Shown here: positions 18,471-30,560 of the stretch, piece by piece
Position numbering within the stretch: position 1 is the stretch's first letter
How the letters are laid out: every line of letters begins with the position of its first letter
From: Atherinomorus stipes
Lineage: Eukaryota; Chordata; Actinopteri; Atheriniformes; Atherinidae
Reading direction: 5' to 3'
Assembly (NCBI GenBank): GCA_023101725.1
Contig: JALJCO010013654.1
Coordinates: 372,001 to 436,000 of the forward strand
DNA length: 64,000 nt
Notes under the pieces: model-generated
What the model was told of the DNA's origin: nothing
The model's database searches: none
What the model saw: only the letters and a program-made list of their open reading frames with translations
Program-made: the position numbers and the translations under genes

Positions 18471-19323
18471 TTAAAGCTACATTAATTCTGATTAACATTA
18501 CATAATTTTCAGGTTTTTCTTTCCATATAAACCATAACACAGGATAAGAATAATGGTCGTAACAACATTTTTTGGCATGTCGCTATTTTCTCTATTCAAA
18601 TGAGGTAAACCTGCTGAGTGGAGGCTTTGTATAAAACATAACTAGGATCATAATATATCTCATTGGCTCAGTTTGTTTTATGAGAAGCTAAAATATTCAA
18701 AGAACAAACAAGTGTAATTTAATTTACATATACTTAAATTGATCAAAATATTCCATTGGAAAATTAAAAAAAAAAAAAAATTCCTCAGAGACAATTATGT
18801 CTCTACGGACTCACAATGGACTTAACATAGTGCTTCATATATGAATGTTATAGCTTACGTGGGATTAACTATATGCAGATGGGATACAGATTTTCTACAC
18901 AGTGGCCATTTTCTGTTGAGGTAACTTGCTACGTTCAGGCAAAAAAGCACACTTTTTTTTAGCATTTTACTTCACATAAAAAAAATAATGCCATTATTCA
19001 GCTCTTCAAGCCGTCAGTTTTATCTTTGCTTACAAATCACATAACCCTTTAGAATTTCCCTTCACCAGAAAAAGCCCCACTGCAACAAACCATGATCAGT
19101 CCCCCTCCCCTGTGTTTACTCATGGGGGGGGCAATGATTATACATTTGCAATAAACTTCTGGAGTTGCGCATGCAGTGGTGTCCATGTATTAAATGCCAC
19201 GTGTCTTGTTTCTATTTTCATACTTCGTTATTTCTCACCTCTTCGATCAGCTGTTCATTAAAACTATCTGTTCAATGAGAGCGAGGTCGCCATCGTGAAG
19301 TCTTGTGAAGTCATTTATTTTCG

Positions 19324-19342
19324 ACACACACACACACACACA
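19324..19342 (+). repeat. (CA)n microsatellite
   Basis: Short uninterrupted CA run in intergenic DNA. Confidence 0.85.
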
Positions 19343-21599
19343 CTGAACAACAATGGAGGAAGTTGAGCTTGTGATTTACCTGCTGTTCCTTTTACCAACA
19401 CCGTTGACTACGGTGTTGTGGGCATGCAGCTGGTAGACATGTGGAAAACGCCCCCAATAACTACAGCAAGCCAAATCTGAACTCACAGGACAATAGTACT
19501 CGTTCGTTCATTCATTCTACTTAAATTATTGGTGAAATTAAGGAGTTTTGCTGGAGATAACGCCTTATATAGAGGCCCATTCATTCTGCCACCTTCACGT
19601 CTATTATATGGATATACGCGGATCTACGAATAATCTGAATACAGAAGTATCCAAAGGAGTCAGAGTGATGGAGAAATGTTACTGGCGGGTAAATGCACAT
19701 ATAAATTCAGAAAAATAAGGTCCAGGTTGAAAAAAACAAAAGATATCCTCTAATAACCCTTGGCCACCCCTAAAAAAAACTCTTCAGGCACCCCTGTGTT
19801 TACTGGGAGTGCACGTATCATTCAGAAGTTTGATTTTAGCTTGTTTAGATATTCATTTACACACGTGTGATGCAGAATTTTGTGGTGAGACTGAAGGAAA
19901 GGCCTTTTTTTTTTAAAATGATTGCCACATAAGTCACATTTCCTCAAATGTTGCTGCACAGTGGAACAGAGCACATCCTCTCCCGTCTCAGGCATGACCT
20001 GCAGATCTTAAATGCTATTCTGTTAAATGGCATTTCTTCTTAAGAATACCACAGTACAAAGAGGGTGCTAGGAAATGATCTCATCTTATAGTCCTCTTCT
20101 GCTTTGTCGGTACTGATTCTTTTCAGGAGTTCAAGGCAGCTGCTGGAGAAAACTATGGAGAAGATATTTCAAAGCTTTAAGAAAAAAAAAAAAGTGTCAT
20201 CTGACCTGACCCACAATGGCTGTCACCAACAAGTTTGTTAAATTCTTAGCTATTTGCTAAGGTTAACATAGTTCTTGCCTAATTTGCCTAAAATATAGTT
20301 AAACCTAGCACTTTAGTAACAACCAGACCCTCTTCATATCTGAATTTTTGCAGTAACACCAATCATGATCAGTGATGCCAAAACATTGGCATCCCACTGC
20401 AGCATATTCTTTTAAATATTCGTAGAGAAACTCATTCTAAATGGTAGAACAGTCAAGAAAGATCCTCTGAGAAGATTACTTCTTTAAATAGCCTAAAGTC
20501 TACCCAGAGAAGCTATTCTGCATCACAACAGGGTGCACATTAGTAACACAGACATCACTGTTCTCATTGGTAGGATGCAGGCAGATGTCACTGATGTTAT
20601 GCATCATAAATGAAGAATGATTGCAAATGTATCTGAAGATGCTTTAATTGTCCGTAGAGTCTTTTCATTGTGGAATGGAGGATTAAGGGGAAATCTCTAA
20701 CACTTAACTTTATCTCCCAACTTTAACAGAAATGGGGAGCATAAATCTGTCGACACTTTTATGCAACATCCTGTGACCTAAACTGTACCTACCTGAGGTA
20801 AAAAAAAAAAAAAAAAGAAAAAGAAAAGAAAAAATAATCAAGACAAATAAATAAATTTTAAAAAATCTGGCTGTAATCCTCTTGGGGTAAGTGGAGGATG
20901 AATTTAGATGCAGTGCGTCAGCAGTCAGAATTACAAAACTATGAGCACAGTAAGGAATAATGCGGGTTCAAACGTGGGTTGGGCTGAGAGTGCGCACTCA
21001 CATAGTGGCAGTGCAGAGCTAAAACAGATAGGAGGGCTGTGAGGGAAGCATCAGTATGAAGACTGCTTTTATTTTCTGATCAATGAGGGTGACTCATTGT
21101 GGATCATCTTCTGCAACACACAAATAATAATAGAAGGGTTTGTGCTTTGTGGACAAAGCTCAAACTTAGACATGTCCACCTACCCACACATGCATACAAG
21201 TACATAAACTGTATCAAAGGGCGTAACAGAATGTATTGAGGGAGAAGGGAGTGCACCTGCTAAGTGATAGACTCCAGCAGCAGCAGCGCGATGGCTGTGT
21301 GGGTTTGTGGTCTATAACGGATGTTTGACAGGCTGATGAGCTCTGGCACTCACACACATCTTCACACACTGCTTCCTCCACACGTTTCCCCTCCTCTGCC
21401 TGTCTTCTCATCTCTTCAGGCGGAGTGGGCGGACCCCCACCCCTCTTTTCCTAAACACAGTCTTCCCATCTCCACTCTCTTCTCCTCCTGCTCCTCCAAT
21501 TCCATCTATGCATGTTGTTCTCGCTGATTGCGAGTTTGACAGGTCTTCAGAAAGAAGCACGGAGGGAGAGGAATCAAACAATCTCTTCAATTAGACAGC

Positions 21600-21960
21600 C
21601 CACACAAACGTACGTCTGAACTCTATACCATCTTCATCAGCTGTCGCAGTTTTCATCTCCCAGTCGCAGACACCTTTGTTCCTGAGCCGAAAACACACTG
21701 TTTACAACAAAGGCAGAGAAAACCATTTAGCTTTGAAGAACAGGAAGCTGCGACGAGCTTTTAAGCTTTATTTGCATCAAGAGGAGGGACTCTCTCGGCT
21801 TTCTCCGCTTTAATTGACCCATCAGCTTGCCTGAAATTTGCAAAGTCTGCAGAGCTGCCACTGATGTGAGGGCATTCACAATGCAAATGGTTTTGTTTAA
21901 AGTTTTAATATAGCATTTAAGGGGCTATATCTCCGCAGTTTAACTGCAGTTAAAGAGAGG
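21600..21960. promoter_or_regulatory. Candidate enhancer with two octamers and a SOX-like site
   Basis: A reverse octamer ATTTGCAT lies at 21770-21777 and a forward ATGCAAAT at 21881-21888. The latter overlaps an upstream ACAATG (21878-21883), a SOX-type core. The homeodomain core TTTAATTGACCC lies between them. The region sits in the gene-free interval upstream of arpp21. No coding potential was seen; a neural enhancer is an inference. Confidence 0.35.
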
Positions 21961-22859
21961 GGAGATGGGAAAGGCGCTGTGCATGAATCATTACTTCCAA
22001 ATATGAATGAAAAAATCCAGATAGATTTCTATTGTTGGGACTAATAAGTGTACAGGTTTGAACAGGAGCAGTGGCACACAGTTGATACAGCCTCTCTGGT
22101 AATATTCCATGAAGCCTTGGTGACTAAATACCATAGAAACACACTTAATCTAATGGTGCTACCAAACAGGAAGGATGAAGTAAAACAGAGAGGAAGTGAG
22201 ACAGATGAAGTCCATACAGAGCCTCCGGACAGTCAGCAAGATGAGTCAATACTGTAGTAATACTGAGGTGCACTGCAGCATACCTGGAGGGGCTCAGACC
22301 TGTTGATGCAATCAGGGGTGCATGTCTTGAGTTTTCATTCTGCTCCCATCTGTCTCTTCTAAAACCTCGTTGTCAACCTCTCTCACAACCCCCCCCATCC
22401 ATCCTCCCACAGCTCCTGCTCTCCTCTTCCTTTTTTTTTTCCCTCTTTCTCGCTCATTATGTTGCTGTGAACATTTCTGTAAAATCTATTCCTTGGAAAT
22501 AAAACTAATTCAGACACTCCACTGTGCTATTTTTGCATGTTTAACATCTTTTCTTGTCTAAAAATTTCATTCAAAGTACAAAGTTCAAGTAGGTTTATAG
22601 GACTGGTGTTGAATAGATTTCTTTTTTTTTCTTGGAGGAAGGGATGTGTGAAGTGAAGTTAATTTATATAAGATGTATAGAGAGATTTTCCTCAGGCAGC
22701 AGTGACAAACTTTCTTCCTGGCTCTCTTTCTTCCCCCATCCATCTTCCGTCTTTCTCTCTCACACATCTCCCATCATCAAGAATTCAGTCTTTACAAGCC
22801 ATCTTCATTTCTTCCTTCCCTTGAATTATTTCTATTATCTTCTCTATTGATGTCTCCAT

Positions 22860-23140
22860 CTTTCACTGCTCGCTACCTCTCATCCTGCATTGTTGACCTG
22901 GAAGCCTCTGAGCCTGTTCGCTCAGCTGTGGGCATCATGACCATAAGCAGAGTCGCAAGGCTATTTATATTTGTTCCTAATGAGGTGAGATTTCTCTCCG
23001 CCATAGCAACAGTCTCTATGGATACCCTGCACTTGGAAACCAGATCCCATCCTGTTTTAAATGTCTTATTATGGGCTGCGCCATCCCCTGTGTGTCGTAG
23101 CCTAATTAATTCTGAATCACCGCCCCTCACTGTATGAGTG
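22860..23140. promoter_or_regulatory. Candidate conserved noncoding element
   Basis: Both strands are open across about 260 bp (plus 22847-23137, minus 23130-22873) without repeats or splice borders, a pattern of complex sequence that contrasts with the AT-rich flanks. It contains AT-rich homeodomain-like motifs (CCTAATTAATTC near 23100). Neither translation resembles a known protein, so I read it as possible regulatory DNA. Confidence 0.25.
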
Positions 23141-23615
23141 CTGCAGAAACCACCTCAAATTACCACCATGCTGGCGACGTCAACACAAGTTTAAATCACA
23201 AATGCAGAGTTCAACTGGGCAATTTGCTGCAATTTGCTCAAGGTGATCAATATCAAATCACTTAGGTGTGCAACCTGATGCACAAATCATCAACTCCTGC
23301 AACAAGCAGGGCTGAACAGAGACCTCTACAGGTGCTCTCATTATTCGATCTGAAACACACACACACACACTTGCAGAGGCAACGTGTGATGTCTGTCTCC
23401 CTTCAGACACTGATGGGTGCGCTATTGATCAGGTCTGAGCCAAGTGAGGAAGCGGCTGCAGCACAAGACCCAGGCAGCCGAGCTCAGATCATTAGAGAGC
23501 TCAGTGGCTGGGGTCACACAGGTGCTGAGCTCCGCCATCTCATTTCCTGCCACAACACGAGACAGCCAATCAATAACACGACAGAGCAACTTCTGGAGAA
23601 AACCACAGCAGTGAG

Positions 23616-23616
<1 letters not shown>

Positions 23617-23651
<35 letters not shown>
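23617..23651 (+). repeat. (AC)n microsatellite, the longest in the window
   Basis: Seventeen uninterrupted AC units. It creates spurious Thr-His or Val-Cys repeats in translated frames. Confidence 0.95.
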
Positions 23652-23654
<3 letters not shown>

Positions 23655-25457
23655 TGGATGGCTGGTGTGTCTTTACTTACAGTAACACTGAAAATGTTCC
23701 CTGCTTCCTCCTGATGACAGACGCTGTGAGACAGCTGCATGCACATGTACTCACACAGGTACACACACGAGCACACACACTCTGACAGGTGCTGCATTGT
23801 TATGGCATGTCCAACTCTGGCAGCTTGTTTTCTCTCAGACCTCTCACCCTGTGTGATGACTCAGAGACGGGAAGATGAAAGGAGAGGCAGGGACACGGGG
23901 GAGGAGAGGAGACGGGGACTCTTGACAGGAGGGAACGAAGGGCCTGAGATAACTTAAGCTTAAGAAGGTTAAGTAAATCATATCATTAATGCTATGTTAA
24001 GAGATTGCTTTGACCTCTACTTGGCTGTCTGCATATGCAAATGGGTGTGTATGTGTCTGGCCTTTGTCCCACTAAAGCAGGTGGCAGCAATGACGTCCGT
24101 CTCCTTCCCAGCAACACACACACTCACTTTCTCTCTACCACTCTGAGCTCTCTGGTGTCAGTCCCACTAGATTCTATCGTGTTTGAAATTCACTCATCAT
24201 ATCGGGTGGCCTCACTGTGCTGCTTGCTGACACAAATGTGTGCATGCAAGCAAAGACACCCACACATGCAGAAATTCAGCTCGGTGGACTGACTTGATTA
24301 TACAAGTGGAGCGGCTCAACCTGACAGAGGAACAGGCACCAAAAAGGAAACACGAAAAGAATATAAAAGGCTTATTTTGCCGTGTTGTATAAGCATGTTT
24401 CATCTTCCCACTCTCGCCTACCCTCACCCACACAGGTTAGATCCAATAGCTGGTGCCAGGCCTCTCTATCTTGCAACACAAACATCTCCATGTGAAGGAA
24501 TATTGCAGTCGAGTTCTTTTTCATAATCTCTTCCCTCTACACCCACACATGCACATAGCGAGGGGGTGAGAGGGAGAGACGAGGGGTAAAAAAGGAGTGC
24601 TGGTAGAAGAAAATGAAAAGAGAAGAGGAGGTGGCGGGGGGTGTAGAGGAAGAGAAGTGCTCATGAGAGCCGGGAGGTAGTTGTTATAGTAACTGTGTTT
24701 CTATACCTGTCAATCAGAGCTATTTCAGGCATCTTTCCTCTATGGGAGGGGTGGTGGTGGAGGGGGGTTGGCAAAATGCACACACTCTAGCAACCTGTAA
24801 GCTGATAGATAGCTTATCAACCAAAAATAAGTTTTCCATTTTTAAAAGATTCTCACATTCCTCCTCCACAGTGCACTCTAAGAAAGGATGGAGAAAAGCT
24901 GAATGATACCCGAGGTGTTTTCACATGAATTTAATCAATCACACTGCATGTTGAGCACAACCATCAAATGAAGTGACATACTCTCGCATCAATATCTCTC
25001 TAGTGGTAGCTGTTCAGTTTTAGTTGAGTTAAAACTACATAGATACAATACATCAGAGATAAAAGTGGATATCATTTATGAAAATGCAGGTGAAATTCCA
25101 ACATGTCGGTCAGATTCCCCAGCAAAGCTTACTGGACTTTTCAACCATTTATTGAACTGTTATTTGGCCAATACCGAAACTCTTGGTTTCCTCCATGGAT
25201 TTGTCTTGTTGCAACCCAGGAACGGCCCATGCCACTTGCTTTGAAAACTCCTTTTTGACTTCATGTTGTGGGCTCATGAAAATGGTTTGCTGTACATGCA
25301 AAGACTTTTTGGGGGGGTTATTATTATTATTAACTGAATAAGATTATGGAAAAGCATGTAGTGGTTCATGGAGCTTGAGCCCCTTCAAAAATCAATAAAC
25401 CCCTAAAAACCAAAACAATGGCTTTAAATTGTTGGGTTTTTCAAATTTTTTTCTTAA

Positions 25458-26243
25458 AAGGGATACTGTGTAAGTCTTGACCCAAACATTAGCCAAATGT
25501 GAGTAATAACAGATGATTTCTTGGGTTAACTTACAGCACTTGACGCATGTCGTTGGTCTGAGGGTGCTGCATTCCTCAAAAAACAGACATTGTAACTTTG
25601 CAGGAGCGGATCCGTCTCTCACCGGATCATGTGACCTGGAGTGCTTTGTTTTAAGGCGGAATAAACTTGCTGTGGACGCAAGCGTACGCGTCAGCGTTTG
25701 GAACGTTTGTGTACATACTTGCTGCAGCATGTGGGGAGCACGGGGCGGCCGAAACACTCGATACTGGAGGTCTCGGCTAGGAGGACGATGCAGCACTTTG
25801 ACTGAATGGCCACAAGCAACATTTCTACAAACAACAGTTTATCAATCTGTTGAAACATAAAAAAGACGGCAGTAGTTGTGCACAAAGTCCGAGCGGTGCT
25901 CTTCAAAACAACTCGTCATTCTGTTTACCTCTGACCTCGTGTTCACGCTTCTTTTTCTATGCATGAGTACCTCTAGCGCTTAAGTTAACATTGCACCACG
26001 TGCACGCGACACATTACCTCGGGTCAATGCAAGTGTACTCACGTCAAAATGAGCGCTAGGAACACATGGCAGCCATGATACGTACGCGGATGCATTACCA
26101 ACAGCAAGTATAACCTGGCCCTTATGGCTCAATGACTTTGCGATGATCTGATCAAAGTGGTCTGCAAACACAATTCCAAAACAGGGATTGAGACCGTTTA
26201 CAAGTTTAGTGCTCCTAGTGGCCAAAAGTTACACAGTATTTCT
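25458..26243. mobile_element. Non-autonomous DNA element flanked by TTAA
   Basis: The 786-bp segment is bounded by TTAA at 25454-25457 and 26244-26247. Its ends are inverted repeats sharing ATACTGTGTAA just inside each border. TTAA duplications are typical of piggyBac and Kolobok elements; the terminal bases do not settle which. No transposase frame is present. Interior frames are short and conflicting. Confidence 0.5.
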
Positions 26244-26499
26244 TTAAAACTGTAACTTAAATTTGTGACCCATGTGTGAGCTTTGAAATTTTTTGATGGG
26301 GAAGCCAAATGGAGGGACAGACCAGGAAAAGGGTAGCACAGCTAATTAAATCTTTTGTGTTTCCTAAAAAAAAAAAAAAAAAAAAGAGGCGGGTTGTACT
26401 TTTAGGGAATAATAAACTGATTAGTTCCACTGTTGTCATTTAACTCAAAAAGTGAGCAAAAGTGCTAAGCGAGTAGAAGATGGATGGATGCTAACTTAG

Positions 26500-26640
26500 T
26501 GTGACAGTTGACTGTCCCATCACTATCCGTCCGATTGATTATGCGCCCTGGTTACTTGGCCAGGGGAATATCCCTTTGCCTGACTGGAAGTGTGCCTGAC
26601 TCTCACCTGGGAGGTTGGGGATCGAATCCCCCCGGCCCTC
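26500..26640 (+). repeat. tRNA-like repeat unit, copy 1
   Basis: This unit begins GTGACAGTTGACTGTCC, continues with ATGCGCCCTGG, then shows an A-box-like TGCCTGACTGG at 26577-26587 and a B-box-like GGATCGAATCC at 26619-26629, both on the plus strand. The GACTCTCACC between them resembles the anticodon loop of tRNA-Glu(CTC). It is probably a tRNA-derived SINE head or a tRNA pseudogene. The folding is imperfect, so a working tRNA is unlikely. Confidence 0.45.
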
Positions 26641-26769
26641 TGTTGCATACCTTGCCACAATCTGGTGCTTGCAAGTAGGGATCCATGTAGAACTAGGGGT
26701 CCATGGATTCTGGATGGGTGGCAGCCTGCATGGAGCATGTGGATGTGCTTGTGAAAAGAGGGGGAGAGA

Positions 26770-26915
26770 TGTGACAGTTGACAGTCCTTGTCATGCATCA
26801 GAGTGATGATGCGCCCTGGCTACTTGGCCAAGGGGATATCCCTTTGGCTGAATGGTAAGCACGCAAGACTCTCAGCCGGAGGTCTGAGGATTGAATCCCG
26901 TCCGTGCCCTTCTTC
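26770..26915 (+). repeat. tRNA-like repeat unit, copy 2
   Basis: This is a diverged copy of the unit 270 bp upstream: GTGACAGTTGACAGTCC, then GATGCGCCCTGG, an A-box-like TGGCTGAATGG at 26845-26855 and a B-box-like GGATTGAATCC at 26888-26898. The A box fits the RNA polymerase III consensus better than in copy 1. The two units are head to tail. Confidence 0.45.
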
Positions 26916-26945
26916 ATCCTGCCACATTCGTATGATCATGTAATG

Positions 26946-27209
26946 CAGTCATTCCCAAACTGGGGGGCCCAGCCAGGCCTATATTTTTTCTACTTTTAAC
27001 AAAAAATTTGCATATTCTTTAAAGTACTAATGAACAACTGATGACAACTCAAAAGGCATTGCCCCATCCCAAATGCAGTGCATTTTTTAATGCGTCTATG
27101 GTAAATGTTCGGGTGCACCACCACGGTTGTGGGATTGGGGGGGGGGCTTGACATTCTAATTTCCGATGAAAAGGGGGCCCTGCAAAAAAAAAAAGTTTGG
27201 GAACCACTG
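26946..27209. mobile_element. hAT-type MITE with exact 8-bp target duplication
   Basis: ATGTAATG occurs at 26938-26945 and again at 27210-27217, directly bordering the 264-bp element. The termini are inverted repeats (CAGTCATTCCCAAACT at the left; AGTTTGGGAACCACTG at the right), the common hAT form CAGTGGTTCCCAAACT. There is no transposase frame. The perfect target duplication suggests a fairly young insertion, landing next to tRNA-like copy 2. Confidence 0.85.
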
Positions 27210-27217
27210 ATGTAATG

Positions 27218-29599
27218 TATGGCTTTCATCAATACAGGACAAGCACTGAAGCTTCATTAATGGCGTGTGAAACGTACTTTGAGCCAAAATATTCAAGATT
27301 GACCGTTTAATCTTTGTATAACCACATCTGGTGGTTTTTTATGACTTTTACATCTTTTTCATAAAATGCACAGCTTGGACAGATATTATCACCCAGGAAG
27401 GTAGATGATAGATGCTGCTGCTGTATTGACCCAGAACATTGTGTTGATGTAGAACATACAGAAGTACATTACATGCTGCATTTACCTGCACCAGAGCATC
27501 GGAGGCTTCGCCAGGTATAGGCCAGTTTACAACTTTAATCAATTTATCCGTTAGTTCTAGCAGTCATACCTTTCACAGCATTCATGCTTTTATGTTCACT
27601 CTTAACTAGCTTCCTCATTTCTTGTGGTTGACTCAATTTATTCTACTATTTAAGTGCTATTTTTAAGTTACCAGAGTCCATTATGAGCCTATATTTATGG
27701 TTTTAGTTGATTTAGCCATTGGCAGACTAGCCGATCCCATCCACGGTAAGCTAACCATTCATTCACTACGATACCTCCATTAAGCCACTCATTTAATGTA
27801 AGAATTTTGTGTTAAACTCTTTTATTCTTTAAACCCTGATTCATCCATTGGTTGCTTTCAATATGTTTTGGCCATGGTGCTGTTAATCCTCTGCTCTTCC
27901 AGTTTAATTTGTTTAGAATTAACTACAGTTTGCACATTTCTAAATACACTCAAAACATTTTTATATTTGGTATAAATGCTCTTCATTACTTTAAGGAGTC
28001 CATTTTAAACATCTTGTTTTTTTAAATCAAGCTATTAAAAGTCCACTGGCTGCTAACAGCAGTTTGAGCTCATGTTAGCCATTAATTTAAGCTGTTAAAT
28101 TAATCCTCATTACCATTTTAACATATTCTGATTGATGTTAATAATTTTCAATGGACACTTTAAATAATTTAATAGCTGTTTGAAATAAACATTTATGTAC
28201 GACACTAAGTTCACGGTGATCACCTGATGAACTTAGTGTGTGGCAGCATTGCGTTTTCCAGTTTAAATGAGATGCTGTCGACATACACTCACCCTGGGCA
28301 AATGATAAAAGCGCCTCCACAGTTTCTTAATAGAGTATTTCTATGTAATTACCGACATCATAGCCGAAGAAAAAAACCCTTGATTTAGCCCCATTATGGA
28401 CAAACACATGGCGAAGAGGAGAGAAAAGCGATGAGAAAAGAGCGGGGGAGTAAGAATAGTGTGAGCACCAATATGGCTGAGTACTGAGTTTGGGAGCCAT
28501 TAGGCAGAAGGTAATTAATACCTGTCACTGCAGTGCTCTGTTCGCTACCTTTATTCTCTTTCAGACCAATTAAAATATGACACTCCTTCTGTGGAGAACG
28601 TCTTGTTAAAATTAAACGCCTGAGACACACAGACACCTTTGATAAACACACCCAGAGCTACAATTGGCTTTGGCAGCAATGGCATGTTGTACAGATAAAG
28701 TGGGAGAGAAAGAGAAACATGGCAGTGTGTATGTGCCATCACTTCTGGTGGGAGATGTGAGCTGCTAAATCTGATTAAAAGTGTGTATCTGTGGGAGTTT
28801 CACTCTCAAAAACACATACAGTACACACTAGAGACTGACGTAATGTTATGAGACTTTTATGAGCCAGAAAGAGACACTGACCAGTGTGGATAACTCGTTG
28901 CCAACTATTTGCAGCTTGGGCAGCAAGGACAGACGAATGGTAAGCAAAAGCAGATGAGCCATGGGAGCAGCTGATGATATAAAAAGACAGGTGGCACGCA
29001 GACAAAAAAGAAAGCTTAAGAGCAAAGCAAACTATAATAAACAGTGCGGCGGAAAGGAAAACAAATGATGGGAGGGAAATTAAGAGAAGTATGGAGCGTT
29101 TTCTAAAAGAATTGTGGTGATAGGAACTCGAGAAGACAGATGAGATGGAGAAAAGATGGGGAAAATGGAGAGAGGTGGAGTGATGGATGCAGGCAGGGGA
29201 CCAGCAGATCTCTGCCAACATCTCCATGCATCCTTCCAGACATCACACTGCGCTGCCATCTGCCTCCCTAACACACACGCACACATGCGCGCACACACGC
29301 ATACATACGGAACACACACACACTGGGAGGAGATATGTGAAATCATTAGCGTCTCCTGACACTGAATAAATATCTAGGGATGAAATCTGTCTGTGGAGAA
29401 ATCACCTGCGGGGAAAATATGATTGGATGAGATCACGACCTCACTGGAACGTAATTTGCATGTCATCTAAATGGGATCTGCCCCCAGTGCTGGGAGGGTC
29501 AAAAGGCGTCGATTAGTTGGATGGGACAACGCACTCCCTGATTGGCTGAAAGCAGCAACAATGGCAGGTAAAATGCTGCTCCCTCTGTGAGCAGCAGTA
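27218..29599. other. Intergenic, gene-free stretch (proximal to the pdcd6ip 3' end)
   Basis: No exon was recognised. The minus-strand open frame of 150 codons at 29227-28775 is Ser/Leu/Phe-rich with no similarity that I recognise and no splice context, and is probably chance. Confidence 0.5.
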
Positions 29600-29613
29600 C
29601 TGCCCTCTTCTGG
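29600..29613 (-). promoter_or_regulatory. CTCF-like site, minus orientation
   Basis: On the minus strand this reads CCAGAAGAGGGCAG, matching the CTCF core at 13 of 14 positions; the plus strand shows the familiar TGCCCTCTTCTGG form. It lies about 50-70 bp past the predicted pdcd6ip cleavage site and faces the site at 1386. Confidence 0.5.
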
Positions 29614-29659
29614 CTGCTTTACAGACTTTCACAAATTACACACTGAACATTTACAAAGA

Positions 29660-30560
29660 CAAACTGGCTGGTAGTTGTCTTTTTTTAATCACATTAGAGC
29701 TGAGGAATAAAAATAACACAAAGCATGAGAGTGCAGCACACAGAGTGTCTTGGTTAACCACATACAGAGTCTTATTTATACATATATTTATATAATAGAA
29801 CCATTTCTCCCTCTTGTACAGCCTCTGATTGTAACACAGAAATAACCCCACATTCCCTGGGTGAAGGAGAGAAAAAAAGCCAATGAAAAAGAGTAAACTC
29901 TCAACAGTCATCACCTACAATAGAAAACCTACAAGTCATTCATTTTTAGAGGTTTTATACATGAATGAGGCATCAGTATTCATTACAAAAATAGGATTAT
30001 AGTTGATATAGAAGCAGTGAGGGTTGATTAAGTGGGTGAGGAAGTGAATAGAAATGACCACCCACTAATCCATCCATCAAATGCAACCCAGAACAAAAAA
30101 AAAAAAAAAAAAAAAAAAGGAAGAGCCATTCTGAGATTCTTCCGGAAGTGTTGTACAGCAGTCCAGCTCAATCAGAGTCAATAATCAATGGAGACAGGTT
30201 AGGGTTTAAATTAAACAAATAAACAAAACCATTAGAAAATTAGTGCTGGAAAACAAATGAATCGGCAAGGGGGAGATGATTAGTTCTGGAAGATGAGAAG
30301 GTTTAGCAAAAAGTGCTGGAAGAATCCAAAAAACAGATAAAAAGAAAAGGCTTTTTCAAAGATGAAATAATAGAACAGCAAAAGATTTTCAGGGAAAAAA
30401 AGTGCAAAGCAGCTCAAAGGTCTCCGGGTCTGTAGCTGCTGTTAGTGACAGAAAATAAAGAGGATGAGGAGGGGATGATGGAGTTGAAGTGTTATTGCTG
30501 GGGAAATATCTTATTTGGTGTTAACATGTGAGGAGAAGAACGAGGGGATGAAGAGGAGAG
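29660..30560 (-). other. pdcd6ip: pdcd6ip 3' UTR
   Basis: The UTR follows the TAA stop at 30563-30561. The best poly(A) signal on the minus strand is ATTAAA at 29689-29684, followed by a GT-rich stretch, giving a UTR of about 900 nt. It contains a T24 tract in the transcript sense (A24 at 30095-30118 on plus). The 3' end is a prediction. Confidence 0.5.
30095..30118 (+). repeat. Poly(A) tract, 24 A
   Basis: Homopolymer within the pdcd6ip 3' UTR, poly(U) in the mRNA. Confidence 0.9.

Larger units (their letters stand above)
12111..21229. other. Intergenic, gene-free stretch between arpp21 and pdcd6ip (distal part)
   Basis: No exon with coding support was found. The sequence is AT-rich with homopolymers (T22 at 12549-12570, A21 at 17797-17817) and CA runs. 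A cluster of three AT-rich nonamers near 18304-18355 is listed separately. Confidence 0.5.
21961..25453. other. Intergenic, gene-free stretch (central part)
   Basis: Apart from the candidate noncoding element and microsatellites noted separately, nothing was recognised. There are CA runs near 23357 and 23617 and purine-rich DNA around 24540-24660. Open frames through the CA runs are artefacts of dinucleotide repeats. Confidence 0.5.

Noticed and set aside
23266..23685. 139-codon plus-strand open frame
   Set aside because: Its length depends on CA repeats translating as Thr-His; not a gene.
25392..25860. Open frames of 115-134 codons on both strands
   Set aside because: They lie inside the TTAA-flanked element, conflict with each other and resemble no transposase.
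28775..29227. 150-codon minus-strand open frame
   Set aside because: Ser/Leu/Phe-rich low-complexity translation, no similarity recognised, no promoter or splice signals.
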